Notes: a model not told the origin generated them from the sequence alone. Positions 29,668 through 41,125 are shown, counted from the first letter of the stretch. The stretch: 45,713 nucleotides of DNA from Pseudomonadota bacterium (GCA_021780735.1 JAJXYE010000266.1:1-45713); one strand, 5' to 3'. Numbers and translations: made by a program.

Positions 29668-29715
29668 GCGGTCACGGATGACCGCTCTTTGATCTTCGCG
29701 ATCATGGTCGATCGC
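29668..29715. repeat. Two hairpins in the rpsK-rpsM spacer
   Basis: Plus strand GCGGTC-acggat-GACCGC (29668-29685) and GCGATC-atggtc-GATCGC (29698-29715). Confidence 0.8.
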
Positions 29716-29725
29716 ACTAGTGCAA

Positions 29726-30082
29726 TCACTTCTTGATCGCGCGACGGGGACCCTTGCGGGTACGTGCGTTGGTACGCGTGCGCTGGCCGCGCACCGGCAG
29801 GCCACGACGGTGGCGCAAGCCACGGTAGCAACCCAGATCCATCAATCGCTTGATGGCCATACCCACCTCACGGCGCAGGTCGCCTTCGACGATGTACTTG
29901 CCGATTTCGTGGCGGATCTTCTCCACCTCGCCTTCACTGAGGGACTTGATCTGGGTGGTGGGAACCACGCCAGCATCCACGCAGACCTTCCTGGCACGGC
30001 TGCGGCCGATACCGTAAATGCTCTGCAGACCAACCCAGACATGCTTCTGGACCGGCAAATTGACACCCGCGATGCGCGCCAT
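29726..30082 (-). CDS. rpsM: 30S ribosomal protein S13
   Basis: [34 protein letters not shown]... Confidence 0.99.
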   Translation of the reverse strand: MARIAGVNLPVQKHVWVGLQSIYGIGRSRARKVCVDAGVVPTTQIKSLSEGEVEKIRHEIGKYIVEGDLRREVGMAIKRLMDLGCYRGLRHRRGLPVRGQRTRTNARTRKGPRRAIKK

Positions 30083-30208
30083 GATGTACTTCTCCGATGC
30101 GTTTCGTGCGCGGTAAACGCGCAATTTTAACCTGAATTACCCGAACTGGAAAGCCCTGCGACACCGCGGTGCCGCCACTCCCCGACCATGGCCCCCTCGT
30201 TGGCAGCG

Positions 30209-31531
30209 TCAGCTGCGGCGGAGATTGGCCTTCTTGAGCAGACTGTCGTACTGGTGACTGACCAGATGCGCCTGGATCTGCGCCGTGAAATCCATCACCA
30301 CGACCACCACGATCAGCAGCGATGTGCCACCGAAATAGAACGGCACATGCCAGAAGCTCTGCATGAACGATGGCACCAGACACACCGCCACCAGATACAA
30401 CGCACCGACGCCGGTCAAGCGAGTCATCACCGCATCGATATAGTTCGAGGTGGCGCGACCCGGACGAATGCCCGGAATCAGCGCGCCCGAGCGCTTGAGG
30501 TTGTCTGCGGTCTCATCAGCGTTGAACACGATCGCCGTGTAGAAGAACGCAAACCCGATCACCAGCACCGAAAACACGATTTCGTACAGCGGATTGCCAG
30601 GGCTCAGCGACTGCGTCAGATCCTGCAGCCAGCGCTGCGGATGGCCGGTGCTGAACCAGCTCACCGCCGTTGCCGGAAACATCAGCAAGCTGGAGGCGAA
30701 GATCGGCGGAATCACACCCGACATGTTGATCTTCAACGGCAGGTTGGAGCTCTGATTCTGATAAGCCTTCTGGCCACCCGAACGCCGCGCGTAGTTGACC
30801 GTGATGCGCCGCTGCGCCCGCTCCATGAACACCACGAAAGCGGTTGTTGCCAACACCACCACAAACACCAGCAACAGCTTGATCAGCGACAGCTCGCCGT
30901 TATTCGCCATGCCGAGCGTATGCACCACCGCCGCCGGCAGACCGGCCACAATCCCGGCGAAGATCAACAACGAGATGCCGTTGCCGATGCCGCGCTCGGT
31001 CATCTGCTCACCCAGCCACATCAGGAACATGGTGCCCGCGGTGAGACCGACCACGGACGACATGATGAAACCGAAGCCAGGCGTATACACCACCGGAGCA
31101 CCACCCGCCGCAGTCTGGTTCTGCAGCGCCATCGCGATGCCGAACGACTGAAACGCTGCCAGCGCCACCGTGGCATAGCGCGTATACATCGTCATCTTGC
31201 GCTTGCCGGCCTCGCCTTCCTTGCGCAGGCCCTGCAGGCTGGGCAGAACCGAACCCATCATCTGGAACACGATCGACGCCGAGATGTACGGAATCACGCC
31301 GAGCGCAAACACCGAAAAACGCGCCAGCGCACCGCCGGAGAACATGTTGAACATGTCCATCAAGCCGTTGCCGTTGACCAGATTGGTCATCGCCTCCGGA
31401 TTGACACCCGGAACCGGAATGAACGAACCCAGTCGGAACACCATCAACGCACCGACCACGAAGAAGATGCGCTGCCGGAGTTCGGTCAGCTTGCCCAGCT
31501 TGCCCAGTGCATTACCCTTGGCTGCAGCCAC
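30209..31531 (-). CDS. secY: Protein translocase subunit SecY
   Basis: 440-aa multi-TM SecY sequence between rpsM and rplO. Confidence 0.99.
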   Translation of the reverse strand: MAAAKGNALGKLGKLTELRQRIFFVVGALMVFRLGSFIPVPGVNPEAMTNLVNGNGLMDMFNMFSGGALARFSVFALGVIPYISASIVFQMMGSVLPSLQGLRKEGEAGKRKMTMYTRYATVALAAFQSFGIAMALQNQTAAGGAPVVYTPGFGFIMSSVVGLTAGTMFLMWLGEQMTERGIGNGISLLIFAGIVAGLPAAVVHTLGMANNGELSLIKLLLVFVVVLATTAFVVFMERAQRRITVNYARRSGGQKAYQNQSSNLPLKINMSGVIPPIFASSLLMFPATAVSWFSTGHPQRWLQDLTQSLSPGNPLYEIVFSVLVIGFAFFYTAIVFNADETADNLKRSGALIPGIRPGRATSNYIDAVMTRLTGVGALYLVAVCLVPSFMQSFWHVPFYFGGTSLLIVVVVVMDFTAQIQAHLVSHQYDSLLKKANLRRS

Positions 31532-31537
31532 GCCCGA

Positions 31538-31969
31538 TTACTCCACGCTGCCGCCGGCCGCCTCGATGGCTGCCTTGGCGCCGGCCGTAGCCAGCAGACC
31601 CGACAACTTCACCGCGCGACCGATTTCACCCTTGAGCACTACCTTGACCTTCTTCGCGCGGCTGTTGATCAGGCCAGCCTGATGCAGCGCGACAACATCG
31701 ATCACGTCACCCTTGAGGTGGGCCAACTGATACAGGAAAACTTCCTGGCTCTCGACCTTCTTCTTCGAACGGAAACCAACCTTCGGCATCCGGCGGTTCA
31801 GCGGCATCTGGCCGCCTTCAAAACCAAATTTATGGGTGCCACCGGCACGAGCGTGCTGACCCTTGTGGCCGCGCCCCGCCGTCTTGCCCATGCCCGAACC
31901 GATGCCGCGACCAACGCGCAGGCGCGTCTTGTGCGAACCGGCGGCAGGCTGAATGTCATTCAAACGCAT
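31538..31969 (-). CDS. rplO: 50S ribosomal protein L15
   Basis: MRLNDIQPAAGSHKTRLRVGRGIGSGMGKTAGRGHKGQ... Confidence 0.99.
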   Translation of the reverse strand: MRLNDIQPAAGSHKTRLRVGRGIGSGMGKTAGRGHKGQHARAGGTHKFGFEGGQMPLNRRMPKVGFRSKKKVESQEVFLYQLAHLKGDVIDVVALHQAGLINSRAKKVKVVLKGEIGRAVKLSGLLATAGAKAAIEAAGGSVE

Positions 31970-31974
31970 GATAC

Positions 31975-32175
31975 TTACTCCTCGACCCGGACCAGGTAAT
32001 AGACCGTGTTGATCAGGCCACGAACCTGCGGGCTGTCCTTCAATTCACGGACGTCGTTGATCTTGCCCAGACCCAGCGCCTTGACGCTGAGACGGTGACG
32101 CGACTGGACGCCACGCAGGCCCTTGACCAGGCGCACGCGAACGGTCTTGTCGGCGGATTGTTGAGACTTAGCCAT
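31975..32175 (-). CDS. rpmD: 50S ribosomal protein L30
   Basis: [58 protein letters not shown] at 32175. Confidence 0.97.
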   Translation of the reverse strand: MAKSQQSADKTVRVRLVKGLRGVQSRHRLSVKALGLGKINDVRELKDSPQVRGLINTVYYLVRVEE

Positions 32176-32689
32176 TGCCGAGCACCTCTTCCAGGGTCTT
32201 GCCACGCTTGGCGGCGATCTTCTTGGGCGAGGCAACCGCCTGCAGGCCCTTGATGGTGGCACGCACCAGGTTGATCGGATTGCGTGAACCCACGGCCTTG
32301 GCCAGCACGTTCTTGACGCCCACCACTTCCAGAACAGCGCGCATGGCGCCACCAGCGATCACGCCGGTACCTTCTGAAGCCGGCTGCATGTACACGCGGG
32401 CCGCGCCGTGATTTGCCTTGATGGCGTACCACAAGGTGCCGTTGTTCAATTCGATGTTCACCATCTGACGACGGGCACGCTCCATCGCCTTGGAGATGGC
32501 CACCGGCACTTCACGCGCCTTGCCATAACCGAAGCCGACCTTGCCCTCGCCATCGCCGACCACGGTCAGCGCAGTGAAACTCATCTGGCGGCCACCCTTG
32601 ACGGTCTTGGCCACGCGGTTGACGGCGATCAACTTCTCGAGCAAGCCGTCCGAATTTTCGCGATCGTTTGAAGACATGTTCTTTTCCAT
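32168..32689 (-). CDS. rpsE: 30S ribosomal protein S5
   Basis: S5 core [43 protein letters not shown]. Start 32689 or 32677. Confidence 0.98.
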   Translation of the reverse strand: MEKNMSSNDRENSDGLLEKLIAVNRVAKTVKGGRQMSFTALTVVGDGEGKVGFGYGKAREVPVAISKAMERARRQMVNIELNNGTLWYAIKANHGAARVYMQPASEGTGVIAGGAMRAVLEVVGVKNVLAKAVGSRNPINLVRATIKGLQAVASPKKIAAKRGKTLEEVLGNG

Positions 32690-32795
32690 GTGCCCGGCTA
32701 ACCGGGACTTTGCTTGCGGCTGAGCCGCTTGGAGTTGTAGGTATCTCGCTGGGCAAGTGGCCTGCGCCAAGGCAGCCCACCACCCGGGTGGTGCT

Positions 32796-33149
32796 TCAGA
32801 ATTTCAGACCCGCTTCGCGTGCCGCCTCAGCCAATGCCTTGATGCGGCCGTGATAGCGGAAACCGGAGCGGTCAAATGCCACCGACTCGACACCCGCAGC
32901 CATCGCGCGTTCGGCAACAGCCTTCCCCACTGCAGCGGCCGCAGCAATGTTCTTGGTGCCCTTGAGGCCTTCCGCAACCGACTTCTGCACGGTCGAAGCG
33001 GCTGCCACGACGTTCTGCCCGGAAGCATCGAACACTTGTGCATACAGATGCTGGCCGGTGCGATGCACCGACAGGCGCGCCACCGCGAGCTTGCGAATGT
33101 GCGAACGCGTTGACTTGGCGCGGCGCAGGCGATTTTCGTTCTTGTTCAT
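32796..33149 (-). CDS. rplR: 50S ribosomal protein L18
   Basis: [40 protein letters not shown]... Start 33149 or 33155. Confidence 0.98.
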   Translation of the reverse strand: MNKNENRLRRAKSTRSHIRKLAVARLSVHRTGQHLYAQVFDASGQNVVAAASTVQKSVAEGLKGTKNIAAAAAVGKAVAERAMAAGVESVAFDRSGFRYHGRIKALAEAAREAGLKF

Positions 33150-33204
33150 CGTCATAATTCCTGGAAAGCGGATCGGCTTTGATGAGCTGACAGCCCCTGC
33201 TCTT

Positions 33205-33240
33205 GTCTGGAGTGCGGCCATGAATGGCCGCATCCCAGAC
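33205..33240. repeat. Two-tier hairpin in the rplR-rplF spacer
   Basis: GTCTGG-agt-GCGGCC-atgaat-GGCCGC-atc-CCAGAC; both arm pairs complementary. Confidence 0.85.
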
Positions 33241-33263
33241 GCAGGGACAGAGTACTAACCCAC

Positions 33264-33791
33264 TTATGCCTTCTTGGCTTCCTTCAGCGTGATCTTCTCA
33301 CCGGCATAACGGACACCCTTGCCCTTGTAGGGCTCAGGCGGACGGAAACCACGGATCTTTGCAGCCACCTGACCGACGACCTGCTTGTCGGTGCCCTTGA
33401 TCAGCACCTCGGTCTGGGTCGGGGTCTCGATGCTGATGCCTTCCGGCGCATCGAACAGCACCGGATGGGAAAAGCCCAGGCTCAGATTCAGCGATTTGCC
33501 GGCCATCGCAACGCGGTAACCGACACCGACCAGCTCAAGCTTGCGCTCATAACCCGTCGAAACACCGGTGACCATGTTTGCAAGCAGCGCCCGCGCTGTA
33601 CCGCCGAACTTGTCATCGGCGCCTTCGACCAGGCTGATCGTGGCAACGCCGTTCTCGACGGCAACGGCCACGCCAGGCAGGTGATGCACGCTGAGCGTGC
33701 CCTTCGGGCCCTTGACCGTGATGTTTTCGGCACCGACCGTCAGCTCGACACCCTTGGGCAGGGAAATGGGTTGTTTGGCAACACGTGACAT
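33264..33791 (-). CDS. rplF: 50S ribosomal protein L6
   Basis: [35 protein letters not shown]... Confidence 0.99.
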   Translation of the reverse strand: MSRVAKQPISLPKGVELTVGAENITVKGPKGTLSVHHLPGVAVAVENGVATISLVEGADDKFGGTARALLANMVTGVSTGYERKLELVGVGYRVAMAGKSLNLSLGFSHPVLFDAPEGISIETPTQTEVLIKGTDKQVVGQVAAKIRGFRPPEPYKGKGVRYAGEKITLKEAKKA

Positions 33792-33802
33792 CGAAAGACT
33801 CC

Positions 33803-34198
33803 TTACGCCACTTGGCCGATGACTTCGCCGCCCAGACCCTTGGCACGGGCCTGCGCATCGGTCAGCAGACCGGCGGAAGTGGAGATGATCGAGATACCCA
33901 GGCCGCCAAGCACCTTCGGCAACTCGTCCTTGCCGCGATAAACACGCAGGCCGGAACGGCTCACCCGGGAAATGTTCTCGATGGCCGGCTGGCCGTCGAA
34001 ATACTTGAGCTTGATCTCGAGCACCGGCTTGCCTTCCTCAGCGGAAGTCTTGGCGTCGAGGATGTAGCCCTCGTTCTTGAGAAGGTCGGCGATCGCCACC
34101 TTCAGCTTCGACGACGGCATACGCACAACCGGCTTGCCCATGGCCTGGGCATTGCGGACACGCGTAAACAGATCGGCGATGGGATCAGTCATGCTCAT
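33803..34198 (-). CDS. rpsH: 30S ribosomal protein S8
   Basis: [33 protein letters not shown]... Confidence 0.99.
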   Translation of the reverse strand: MSMTDPIADLFTRVRNAQAMGKPVVRMPSSKLKVAIADLLKNEGYILDAKTSAEEGKPVLEIKLKYFDGQPAIENISRVSRSGLRVYRGKDELPKVLGGLGISIISTSAGLLTDAQARAKGLGGEVIGQVA

Positions 34199-34423
34199 GA
34201 AAACATCCTTCAGAGTGCACCGATATCCGATAAAACCGGAAATCAATCAGATTGTGAGCCGACCATCAGCCGACCTGCCTTGCGCAGACCGCTGACTATA
34301 TCAGCATTTTCAGGTTTTAGCGAATGTCGATGCGATAGTCGCATCAGTTACGGCGCCAGGGCGCCGCCACCTGAATCAGTAACGCAAACCTGGTTGCGCC
34401 GCCCGATTCAGCAAGTCTTTGTC

Positions 34424-34729
34424 TTACCAGCTGGCTTTGCGCAGGCCCGGCACGTCACCGCGCATGGTTGCTTCACGCAGCTTGTTGCGACCCAGGCCGA
34501 ATTTGGCGTAGACCGCACGCGGACGGCCGGTCAAGGCGCAGCGCGTACGCTGGCGCACCGGACTGGCATCACGCGGCAGCTTCTGCAGCTTGGACTGCGC
34601 CGCCATTTTCTCCTCGTAAGAGGCTTTGGGGCTCAGCACGATCGCCTTCAGTTCAGCGCGCTGGGCAGCGAACTTCTGCACGAGTTTGGTCCGCTTGATA
34701 TCGCGGTTCACCATTGATGTCTTGGCCAT
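34424..34729 (-). CDS. rpsN: 30S ribosomal protein S14 (long, zinc-independent form)
   Basis: 101 aa ending [39 protein letters not shown]. No CxxC pairs. Confidence 0.99.
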   Translation of the reverse strand: MAKTSMVNRDIKRTKLVQKFAAQRAELKAIVLSPKASYEEKMAAQSKLQKLPRDASPVRQRTRCALTGRPRAVYAKFGLGRNKLREATMRGDVPGLRKASW

Positions 34730-34743
34730 GGACTACGCGCCTG

Positions 34744-35286
34744 TCAATTACGGAAGGGGAAGCTGAAGGCCGTCAACAGGGCCTTGGCTTCATCATCGGT
34801 CTTGGCGGTGGTGGTGATGGAGATATCCATGCCACGCAGCGCATCGACCTGGTCGAAATCGATCTCTGGAAAGATGATCTGTTCCTTGATACCAAAGTTG
34901 TAGTTGCCGCGGCCATCGAACGCCTTCGCCGACACACCGCGGAAATCGCGCACGCGGGGCAGCGAGATGTTGATCAGGCGATCCAGGAACTCCCACATCT
35001 GGGCACGACGCAGCGTCACCTTGCAGCCGATCGGCCAACCGTCGCGAATCTTGAACGAGGCGACGGAAACGCGCGCCTTGGTCGTGATCGGCTTCTGACC
35101 GGACAGCTTGGCCATATCGGCGACAGCGTTCTCGAGCACTTTCTTGTTGCCCGCCGCCTCACCCACGCCCATGTTCAGCGTGATCTTGGTGATGCGGGGA
35201 ACCTGCATCACGTTCTGGTAGCCGAACTGCTCGGTGAGCTTCGCGACTACCTGCTCTTTATAAAAATTTTCAAGGCGCGTCATCAT
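34744..35286 (-). CDS. rplE: 50S ribosomal protein L5
   Basis: 180 aa, L5 sequence ([10 protein letters not shown]...[33 protein letters not shown]). Confidence 0.99.
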   Translation of the reverse strand: MMTRLENFYKEQVVAKLTEQFGYQNVMQVPRITKITLNMGVGEAAGNKKVLENAVADMAKLSGQKPITTKARVSVASFKIRDGWPIGCKVTLRRAQMWEFLDRLINISLPRVRDFRGVSAKAFDGRGNYNFGIKEQIIFPEIDFDQVDALRGMDISITTTAKTDDEAKALLTAFSFPFRN

Positions 35287-35294
35287 CGTGTTCC

Positions 35295-35609
35295 TTACGC
35301 GTCCACGACCTCGCCAGTCGAACGGAACACGCGTACCTTGCGCCCGTCTTCGAGCGTTTTGGTGCCGACGCGTTCACCCTTGTTCGTGGCGGGGTTGAAC
35401 AGCTGCACATTGGAGAGATGGATCGAAGCTTCACGCTCGACGATACCGCCGGCCTGGTTGGCCTGCGGATTCGCCTTGGTGTGACGCTTGACCAGATTCA
35501 CGTTGGAGACGAATACGCGATCGTCCGCAACACGCAGCACATCGCCGCGCTGACCTTTGTTCTTGCCGGTGATCACGAGGACCTGATCACCCTTTCGGAT
35601 ACGGTTCAT
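35295..35609 (-). CDS. rplX: 50S ribosomal protein L24
   Basis: [27 protein letters not shown]... Confidence 0.99.
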   Translation of the reverse strand: MNRIRKGDQVLVITGKNKGQRGDVLRVADDRVFVSNVNLVKRHTKANPQANQAGGIVEREASIHLSNVQLFNPATNKGERVGTKTLEDGRKVRVFRSTGEVVDA

Positions 35610-35623
35610 TTTGTGATCTCCGC

Positions 35624-35992
35624 TCAGAGCACTTCGGGCGCAAGCGAGACGATCTTCATGAACTTCTCGCTGCGCAGCTCGCGGGTAACCGGCCCGAAAA
35701 TACGGGTACCGATCGGCTCGAGCTTGTTGTTGAGGAGCACCGCTGCATTGCCGTCGAAACGGATCAGCGAGCCATCGGGACGGCGCACACCCTTGGCGGT
35801 ACGAACCACCACGGCGTTGTACACCTCACCCTTCTTCACCTTGCCACGGGGAATAGCATCCTTCACGGTGACCTTGATCACGTCGCCGATCGATGCGTAA
35901 CGACGCTTGGAGCCGCCGAGCACCTTGATGCACATCACTTCCTTCGCGCCGCTGTTGTCCGCTGCGGATAGCGTGCTTTGCATTTGGATCAT
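35624..35992 (-). CDS. rplN: 50S ribosomal protein L14
   Basis: [33 protein letters not shown]... Confidence 0.99.
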   Translation of the reverse strand: MIQMQSTLSAADNSGAKEVMCIKVLGGSKRRYASIGDVIKVTVKDAIPRGKVKKGEVYNAVVVRTAKGVRRPDGSLIRFDGNAAVLLNNKLEPIGTRIFGPVTRELRSEKFMKIVSLAPEVL

Positions 35993-36006
35993 GGCTGCAC
36001 CCTCCC

Positions 36007-36282
36007 TTAGACGTTGGCGCGCGTGATGATTTCAACCACGCGATGATGTTTGGTCTTGGACAACGGACGGCACTCGGCGATACGCACGAGGTCGCCCTCA
36101 TTCGCACCAAGATCGTCCTGCGCATGCAACTTGGTCGAACGGCGGATGATCTTGCCGAGCAGCCAATGCTGAACCTGACGCTCGACCAGCACGGTCACGG
36201 TCTTGTTCATCTTGTTGCTGGTGACGCGCCCCTGGAGAGTACGCGCCTGCTTCGTTTCTGCTTGAACCTGGATGTCGCTCAT
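36007..36282 (-). CDS. rpsQ: 30S ribosomal protein S17
   Basis: [66 protein letters not shown]... Confidence 0.99.
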   Translation of the reverse strand: MSDIQVQAETKQARTLQGRVTSNKMNKTVTVLVERQVQHWLLGKIIRRSTKLHAQDDLGANEGDLVRIAECRPLSKTKHHRVVEIITRANV

Positions 36283-36294
36283 GTCGGCCGTCCC

Positions 36295-36480
36295 TTACTT
36301 CTTTCCGCCGAGCACAAACTTCGTGCGGGCGATGTCACGCCGAACGCGGCGGAGCTGGTGCGGCTGAGTGAGCTGACCCGAACCCTTTTGCATGCGCAGA
36401 TTGAACTGCTCCTTGCGCAGGTCCAGCAGATGCTGCTTCAACTCGTCGGCCGACTGGTTGTTGATATCTTTGGTGGCCAT
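36295..36480 (-). CDS. rpmC: 50S ribosomal protein L29
   Basis: [57 protein letters not shown]. Confidence 0.98.
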   Translation of the reverse strand: MATKDINNQSADELKQHLLDLRKEQFNLRMQKGSGQLTQPHQLRRVRRDIARTKFVLGGKK

Positions 36481-36893
36481 CACATCACCGCCCGGGTTAC
36501 GAACTGGGTCTGCACCGAAAGCTTGGCGGCGGCCAGGCGAAACGCCTCGCGTGCCGTTGACTCATCGACGCCCTCGATTTCATACAGCATGCGACCGGGC
36601 TGGATCGGGGCGACCCAGAACTCGACGCTGCCCTTGCCCGCACCCATGCGGACCTCGATCGGCTTCTTGGTGATCGGCTTGTCGGGGAACACGCGGATCC
36701 ACAACTTGCCGCCACGCTTGACGAAGCGAGTGATGCAACGACGGGCCGCCTCGATCTGGCGCGCGGTGAGCGCGCCATGCGTGGTCGCCTTCAGGCCGTA
36801 CTCGCCAAAGCTGACGAGGTTGGAGCACTGGGCCAGGCCGTCGTTACGACCCTTGAACTGCTTGCGGTATTTGGTGCGCTTGGGTTGCAACAT
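36480..36893 (-). CDS. rplP: 50S ribosomal protein L16
   Basis: [36 protein letters not shown]... Confidence 0.99.
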   Translation of the reverse strand: MLQPKRTKYRKQFKGRNDGLAQCSNLVSFGEYGLKATTHGALTARQIEAARRCITRFVKRGGKLWIRVFPDKPITKKPIEVRMGAGKGSVEFWVAPIQPGRMLYEIEGVDESTAREAFRLAAAKLSVQTQFVTRAVM

Positions 36894-36904
36894 GGCAACT
36901 CTCC

Positions 36905-37657
36905 TTACTTCGCAGTCCGCTCGCGGCGGCCGTCACCGGCCTCGCGACGCGAATCATTACGACGACCTTCGCCACCCTCGCGGCGCGGCTGCGACGGCTC
37001 GTCTTTCGACTCCTGGCTGGCTGCGGCCAGATCGAAGATCTCGCCCTTGTAGATCCAGACCTTGATGCCGATGATGCCGTAGGTGGTGCTCGCCTCGGCG
37101 GTGCCGTAGTCGATGTCGGCGCGCAGCGTATGCAGCGGCACACGACCCTCGCGGCTCCATTCGGAACGGGCAATCTCGGCACCGTTCAAACGACCGGACA
37201 CGTTGATCTTGATGCCGAGTGCGCCCAGGCGCATGGCGTTGCCGACCGAACGCTTCATCGCGCGGCGGAACATGATGCGACGCTCGAGCTGCTGCGCAAT
37301 CGACTCGGCAACCAGCTGAGCATCAAGCTCCGGCTTGCGCACTTCATTGACGTTGATGTGCGTCGGAACGCCCATCATGTCGCTGACTTCCTTGCGCAGC
37401 TTCTCGATATCCTCGCCCTTCTTGCCGATCACCACGCCCGGGCGGGCGGTGTGGATCGTCACGCGCGCGGTCTTCGCCGGACGCTCGATCTGGATCTTCG
37501 AGATACCGGCGGCAGCGAGTTTCTTCTTGAGCATGTCGCGAACCTTGATATCGGCCACGAGATACTTAGCGTAATCGCCCTTGTTGGCGAACCACTTCGA
37601 GTTCCAGTCCTTGGCAATGCCGAGGCGGATACCGGTGGGATGAACTTTATGACCCAT
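36905..37657 (-). CDS. rpsC: 30S ribosomal protein S3
   Basis: [33 protein letters not shown]... with an Arg/Glu/Gly-rich C-terminal tail. Confidence 0.99.
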   Translation of the reverse strand: MGHKVHPTGIRLGIAKDWNSKWFANKGDYAKYLVADIKVRDMLKKKLAAAGISKIQIERPAKTARVTIHTARPGVVIGKKGEDIEKLRKEVSDMMGVPTHINVNEVRKPELDAQLVAESIAQQLERRIMFRRAMKRSVGNAMRLGALGIKINVSGRLNGAEIARSEWSREGRVPLHTLRADIDYGTAEASTTYGIIGIKVWIYKGEIFDLAAASQESKDEPSQPRREGGEGRRNDSRREAGDGRRERTAK

Positions 37658-37672
37658 CGTCTATGTCCCCGG

Positions 37673-38008
37673 TCAGTTACCAACAACCACAGTGATGTGG
37701 CTGGTGCGCTTGAGAATGCGCGAACCGCGGCCTTTGGCGCGGGCGTACATGCGCTTCATCGCCGGACCTTCGTCGACGAAGATGCTGGCGACCTTCAGTT
37801 CGTCGACGTCGGCACCGAGATTGTTCTCGGCGTTGGCGACAGCCGACAGCAGCACCTTGCGAACCAGGTGCGCCGCCTTCTTGTTGGTGTAGGTGAGCAC
37901 GTCGCTGGCCCGGCCCACGGGAAGCCCGCGGACCAGATCAGCCACCAGGCGTGCCTTTTGCGCCGAGATGCGGGCGCCGCGCAGGATCGCTTTGGCTTCA
38001 GTGCTCAT
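37673..38008 (-). CDS. rplV: 50S ribosomal protein L22
   Basis: [38 protein letters not shown]... Confidence 0.99.
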   Translation of the reverse strand: MSTEAKAILRGARISAQKARLVADLVRGLPVGRASDVLTYTNKKAAHLVRKVLLSAVANAENNLGADVDELKVASIFVDEGPAMKRMYARAKGRGSRILKRTSHITVVVGN

Positions 38009-38280
38009 CACTTGCCCTTCTTGTCGCCGACATGGCCTTTGAACGTGCGGGTCACCGCGAACTCGCCGAGCTTGTGCCCGACCATGTTCTCGTTGATCAG
38101 AACGGGCACGTGCTGCCGGCCGTTGTGGATGGCGATGGTCAAGCCGACCATTTCCGGCAAGATCATCGAGCGGCGCGACCAGGTCTTGATCGGACGCTTG
38201 TTGTTGGCGGAAACCGCAGCTTCCACCTTCTTTACGAGGTGAAGGTCAACGAACGGACCCTTCTTCAAAGAGCGAGGCAT
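38008..38280 (-). CDS. rpsS: 30S ribosomal protein S19
   Basis: [22 protein letters not shown]... Confidence 0.99.
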   Translation of the reverse strand: MPRSLKKGPFVDLHLVKKVEAAVSANNKRPIKTWSRRSMILPEMVGLTIAIHNGRQHVPVLINENMVGHKLGEFAVTRTFKGHVGDKKGK

Positions 38281-38292
38281 GTCGGTTTCCTG

Positions 38293-39117
38293 TTACTTGG
38301 TACGACGACGCACGATGAACTGCTGCGTGCGCTTGTTGTTACGGGTCTTGTAGCCCTTGGCCGGCGTGCCCCACGGGCTGACCGGATGACGACCACCTGA
38401 AGTCTTGCCTTCACCACCGCCGTGCGGATGGTCGACCGGGTTCATCACCACGCCGCGAACGGTGGGGCGAATACCCAACCAGCGCTTGGCACCGGCCTTG
38501 CCCAGTTTCTTCAGGCTGTGCTCGCCGTTGCCAACTTCACCGATGGTGGCGCGGCAATCGACCGAGACGCGACGCATCTCGCCGGAGCGCAGACGCAGCG
38601 TGGCGTAGCCGGACTCGCGGGCCACCAGCTGCACCGAGGCTCCGGCGCTGCGGGCGATCTGCGCACCCTTGCCGGGGCGCAGCTCAACGCAATGGATCGT
38701 GCTGCCCATCGGGATATTGCGCAACTGCAGGCAGTTGCCGGCCCTGATCGGCGCTTCACGCCCGGACACCAGACGATCGTCCACCTGCACGCCCTTCGGC
38801 GCGATGATGTAACGACGCTCGCCATCGGCGTAGCACAGCAGCGCGATGTGCGCAGTGCGGTTCGGATCGTATTCGATACGCTCGACGCGGGCGGCGATGC
38901 CTTCCTTGTCACGCTTGAAATCGATAATGCGGTAATGCTGCTTGTGACCGCCGCCGCGATGACGCACGGTGATGCGACCATGATGATTGCGGCCACCCGT
39001 GCGGGGCTGCGACTCGGTCAACGCCGCGTACGGCGCGCCCTTGTACAGGCCTTCCGTCTTGACGCTGACTGCGTCGCGACGGCCCGGCGAGGTCGGCTTG
39101 TGGTTGATTAGTGCCAT
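38293..39117 (-). CDS. rplB: 50S ribosomal protein L2
   Basis: 274 aa, includes [29 protein letters not shown]. Confidence 0.99.
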   Translation of the reverse strand: MALINHKPTSPGRRDAVSVKTEGLYKGAPYAALTESQPRTGGRNHHGRITVRHRGGGHKQHYRIIDFKRDKEGIAARVERIEYDPNRTAHIALLCYADGERRYIIAPKGVQVDDRLVSGREAPIRAGNCLQLRNIPMGSTIHCVELRPGKGAQIARSAGASVQLVARESGYATLRLRSGEMRRVSVDCRATIGEVGNGEHSLKKLGKAGAKRWLGIRPTVRGVVMNPVDHPHGGGEGKTSGGRHPVSPWGTPAKGYKTRNNKRTQQFIVRRRTK

Positions 39118-39134
39118 CTCTAGGAACTCCTGGC

Positions 39135-39428
39135 TCAGGCCTTGGCGGACACGTCGATGGTCTGGCCATCGGCAAGACGCACATAGGCCTTACGCTTGCC
39201 CTGACGACTGCCAGCGCGTTGACGGAAGGCTTTGACCTTGCCCTTGGTGTTGACGAGGTTCACCTGCTCGACCTTCACGTCAAACAGCTTTTCCACGGCA
39301 GCACGGACATCGGCCTTGGTCGCCGCTGGGGCGACCACGAATACGTACTGGTTATGCTCGGCCAACCGCGCCGACTTCTCGGAAATATGCGGCGCCCGCA
39401 GCGTGTCGAGAATGCGTTCGTTGTTCAT
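39135..39428 (-). CDS. rplW: 50S ribosomal protein L23
   Basis: [32 protein letters not shown]... ATG overlaps the rplD stop. Confidence 0.98.
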   Translation of the reverse strand: MNNERILDTLRAPHISEKSARLAEHNQYVFVVAPAATKADVRAAVEKLFDVKVEQVNLVNTKGKVKAFRQRAGSRQGKRKAYVRLADGQTIDVSAKA

Positions 39429-40027
39429 GCCAGCCACTCCTCGATCTTCTTCACCGCATCGACCGTCACGACAACATGATCGGAACCGACCAGGCTGACC
39501 GGATTGAGGCCCATCACATCCAGCACGTGGATATAGGGAATGTTGCGCGCGGCCAGGAACACGGACTCGGAAGCATCTTCGGAGACCAGCAGCACGCGAC
39601 CGGCAACTTCCAGCTCGGCCAGCTTGGCAACCATCGCGGACGTCTTCGGTGTGTCGACGCCAAAGCTCTCGACCACCTTCAGACGACCCTGACGAACCAG
39701 TTCGGAGAAAATCGAACGGATCGCGACCCGGTACGCCTTGCGGTTGACCTTCTGCTCGTAGCTGCGCGGCTTCGCCGCGAAGGTACGGCCACCACCGACA
39801 AAGATCGGGGCACGGTAATCACCATGACGGGCGCCGCCGCCCTTCTGCTTCTTGAACTTCTTGGTGGTACCGGACATCTCGCCGCGGGACAGCTGCGACT
39901 GGGTACCGGCACGGCCGGCCGCTTGGTAGGCGACAACGACCTGGTGAACCAGGGCCTTCTTGTACTCACCGCCGAACACTTCGTCCGACACGTTGAGCGA
40001 CTTGGCGCCAATAACATTGAGTTCCAT
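39425..40027 (-). CDS. rplD: 50S ribosomal protein L4
   Basis: 200 aa, L4 sequence ([50 protein letters not shown]). Confidence 0.99.
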   Translation of the reverse strand: MELNVIGAKSLNVSDEVFGGEYKKALVHQVVVAYQAAGRAGTQSQLSRGEMSGTTKKFKKQKGGGARHGDYRAPIFVGGGRTFAAKPRSYEQKVNRKAYRVAIRSIFSELVRQGRLKVVESFGVDTPKTSAMVAKLAELEVAGRVLLVSEDASESVFLAARNIPYIHVLDVMGLNPVSLVGSDHVVVTVDAVKKIEEWLA

Positions 40028-40038
40028 GGCGTCTCTCC

Positions 40039-40680
40039 TCAGCTCTTCGTCGTCGGGCGGATGATGACGTCGCCACCGGTTGCACCCGGCACCGCACCTT
40101 TAACCGCGATCAGATGACGCTCTGCATCGACCTTGACCACTTCCAGACCCTGCTGCGTGCGATTGACCGCACCCATGTGACCGGACATCTTCTTGCCGGG
40201 GAACACGCGACCCGGAGTCTGGCGCTGACCGATGGAGCCCGGCGCGCGATGCGACAGCGAGTTACCGTGGGTGGCGTCACCCATCTTGAAGTTCCAGCGC
40301 TTGATCGTGCCCTGGAAACCCTTGCCCTTGGACACACCGGCGACATCGACGATCTGGCCAACGGCAAACACGTCGTCAGCCTTGATCTCGTTGCCCACGG
40401 CGTACTTGCCCAGGTCGTCGGCAGAAACACGGAATTCCCACAGACCACGACCCGGCTCAACCTTTGCCTTCGCGTAGTGGCCCTTCAGCGGCTGTGTCAA
40501 CAGATTCGCGCGCTTGCTGCCCGCGGAAACCTGGACGGCGCTGTAACCATCACTCTCATCCGTCTTCAACTGGGTCACCCGGTTCGGTGTCGCTTCAATC
40601 AGCGTCACCGGAATCGAGCGGCCATCTTCAGTGAAGAGCCGGCTCATGCCGCATTTGCGGCCAACCAATCCGATACTCAT
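40039..40680 (-). CDS. rplC: 50S ribosomal protein L3
   Basis: [30 protein letters not shown]... Confidence 0.98.
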   Translation of the reverse strand: MSIGLVGRKCGMSRLFTEDGRSIPVTLIEATPNRVTQLKTDESDGYSAVQVSAGSKRANLLTQPLKGHYAKAKVEPGRGLWEFRVSADDLGKYAVGNEIKADDVFAVGQIVDVAGVSKGKGFQGTIKRWNFKMGDATHGNSLSHRAPGSIGQRQTPGRVFPGKKMSGHMGAVNRTQQGLEVVKVDAERHLIAVKGAVPGATGGDVIIRPTTKS

Positions 40681-40700
40681 CTTCGTATCCTGTCTGTCGC

Positions 40701-41012
40701 TCAACCGAGCTTGATCTGAACATCGACGCCAGCGGCGAGATCAAGCTTCATGAGCGCGTCCACGGTCTTGTCGTTCGGGTCGACGATATCGAGCACACGC
40801 TTGTGCGTGCGGGTCTCGTACTGGTCGCGTGCATCCTTGTCGACGTGCGGCGACGTCAGAATGGTGTAACGCTCGATCTTGGTCGGGAGCGGGATCGGAC
40901 CGAGTACCGTGGCACCCGTGCGCTTTGCCGTCTCGACGATCTCGCTGGCCGAGCGGTCGATCAGACGATGATCGTACGCCTTGAGCCGAATCCGAATCTT
41001 CTGGTTCGCCAT
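40701..41012 (-). CDS. rpsJ: 30S ribosomal protein S10
   Basis: [48 protein letters not shown]... Confidence 0.99.
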   Translation of the reverse strand: MANQKIRIRLKAYDHRLIDRSASEIVETAKRTGATVLGPIPLPTKIERYTILTSPHVDKDARDQYETRTHKRVLDIVDPNDKTVDALMKLDLAAGVDVQIKLG

Positions 41013-41125
41013 AACCGTGTCCTGTTGTCTAAAGAACGCAATGTGAAACGGAACGGCTTCTCACCGCCCGCACAACGCCGTTGTTGCTGGGCCGCGGCCG
41101 CGCCACCTGGACTCGACCCCGACTC

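Noticed and set aside
30188-31999. 603-aa plus-strand ORF antisense to secY/rplO
   Set aside because: Mirror of strongly conserved ribosomal/secY coding sequence; composition artefactual.
36905-37010. Arg/Glu/Gly-rich C-terminal tail of S3 as a novel domain
   Set aside because: S3 tails are variable and charged in many bacteria; probably lineage-specific disorder.
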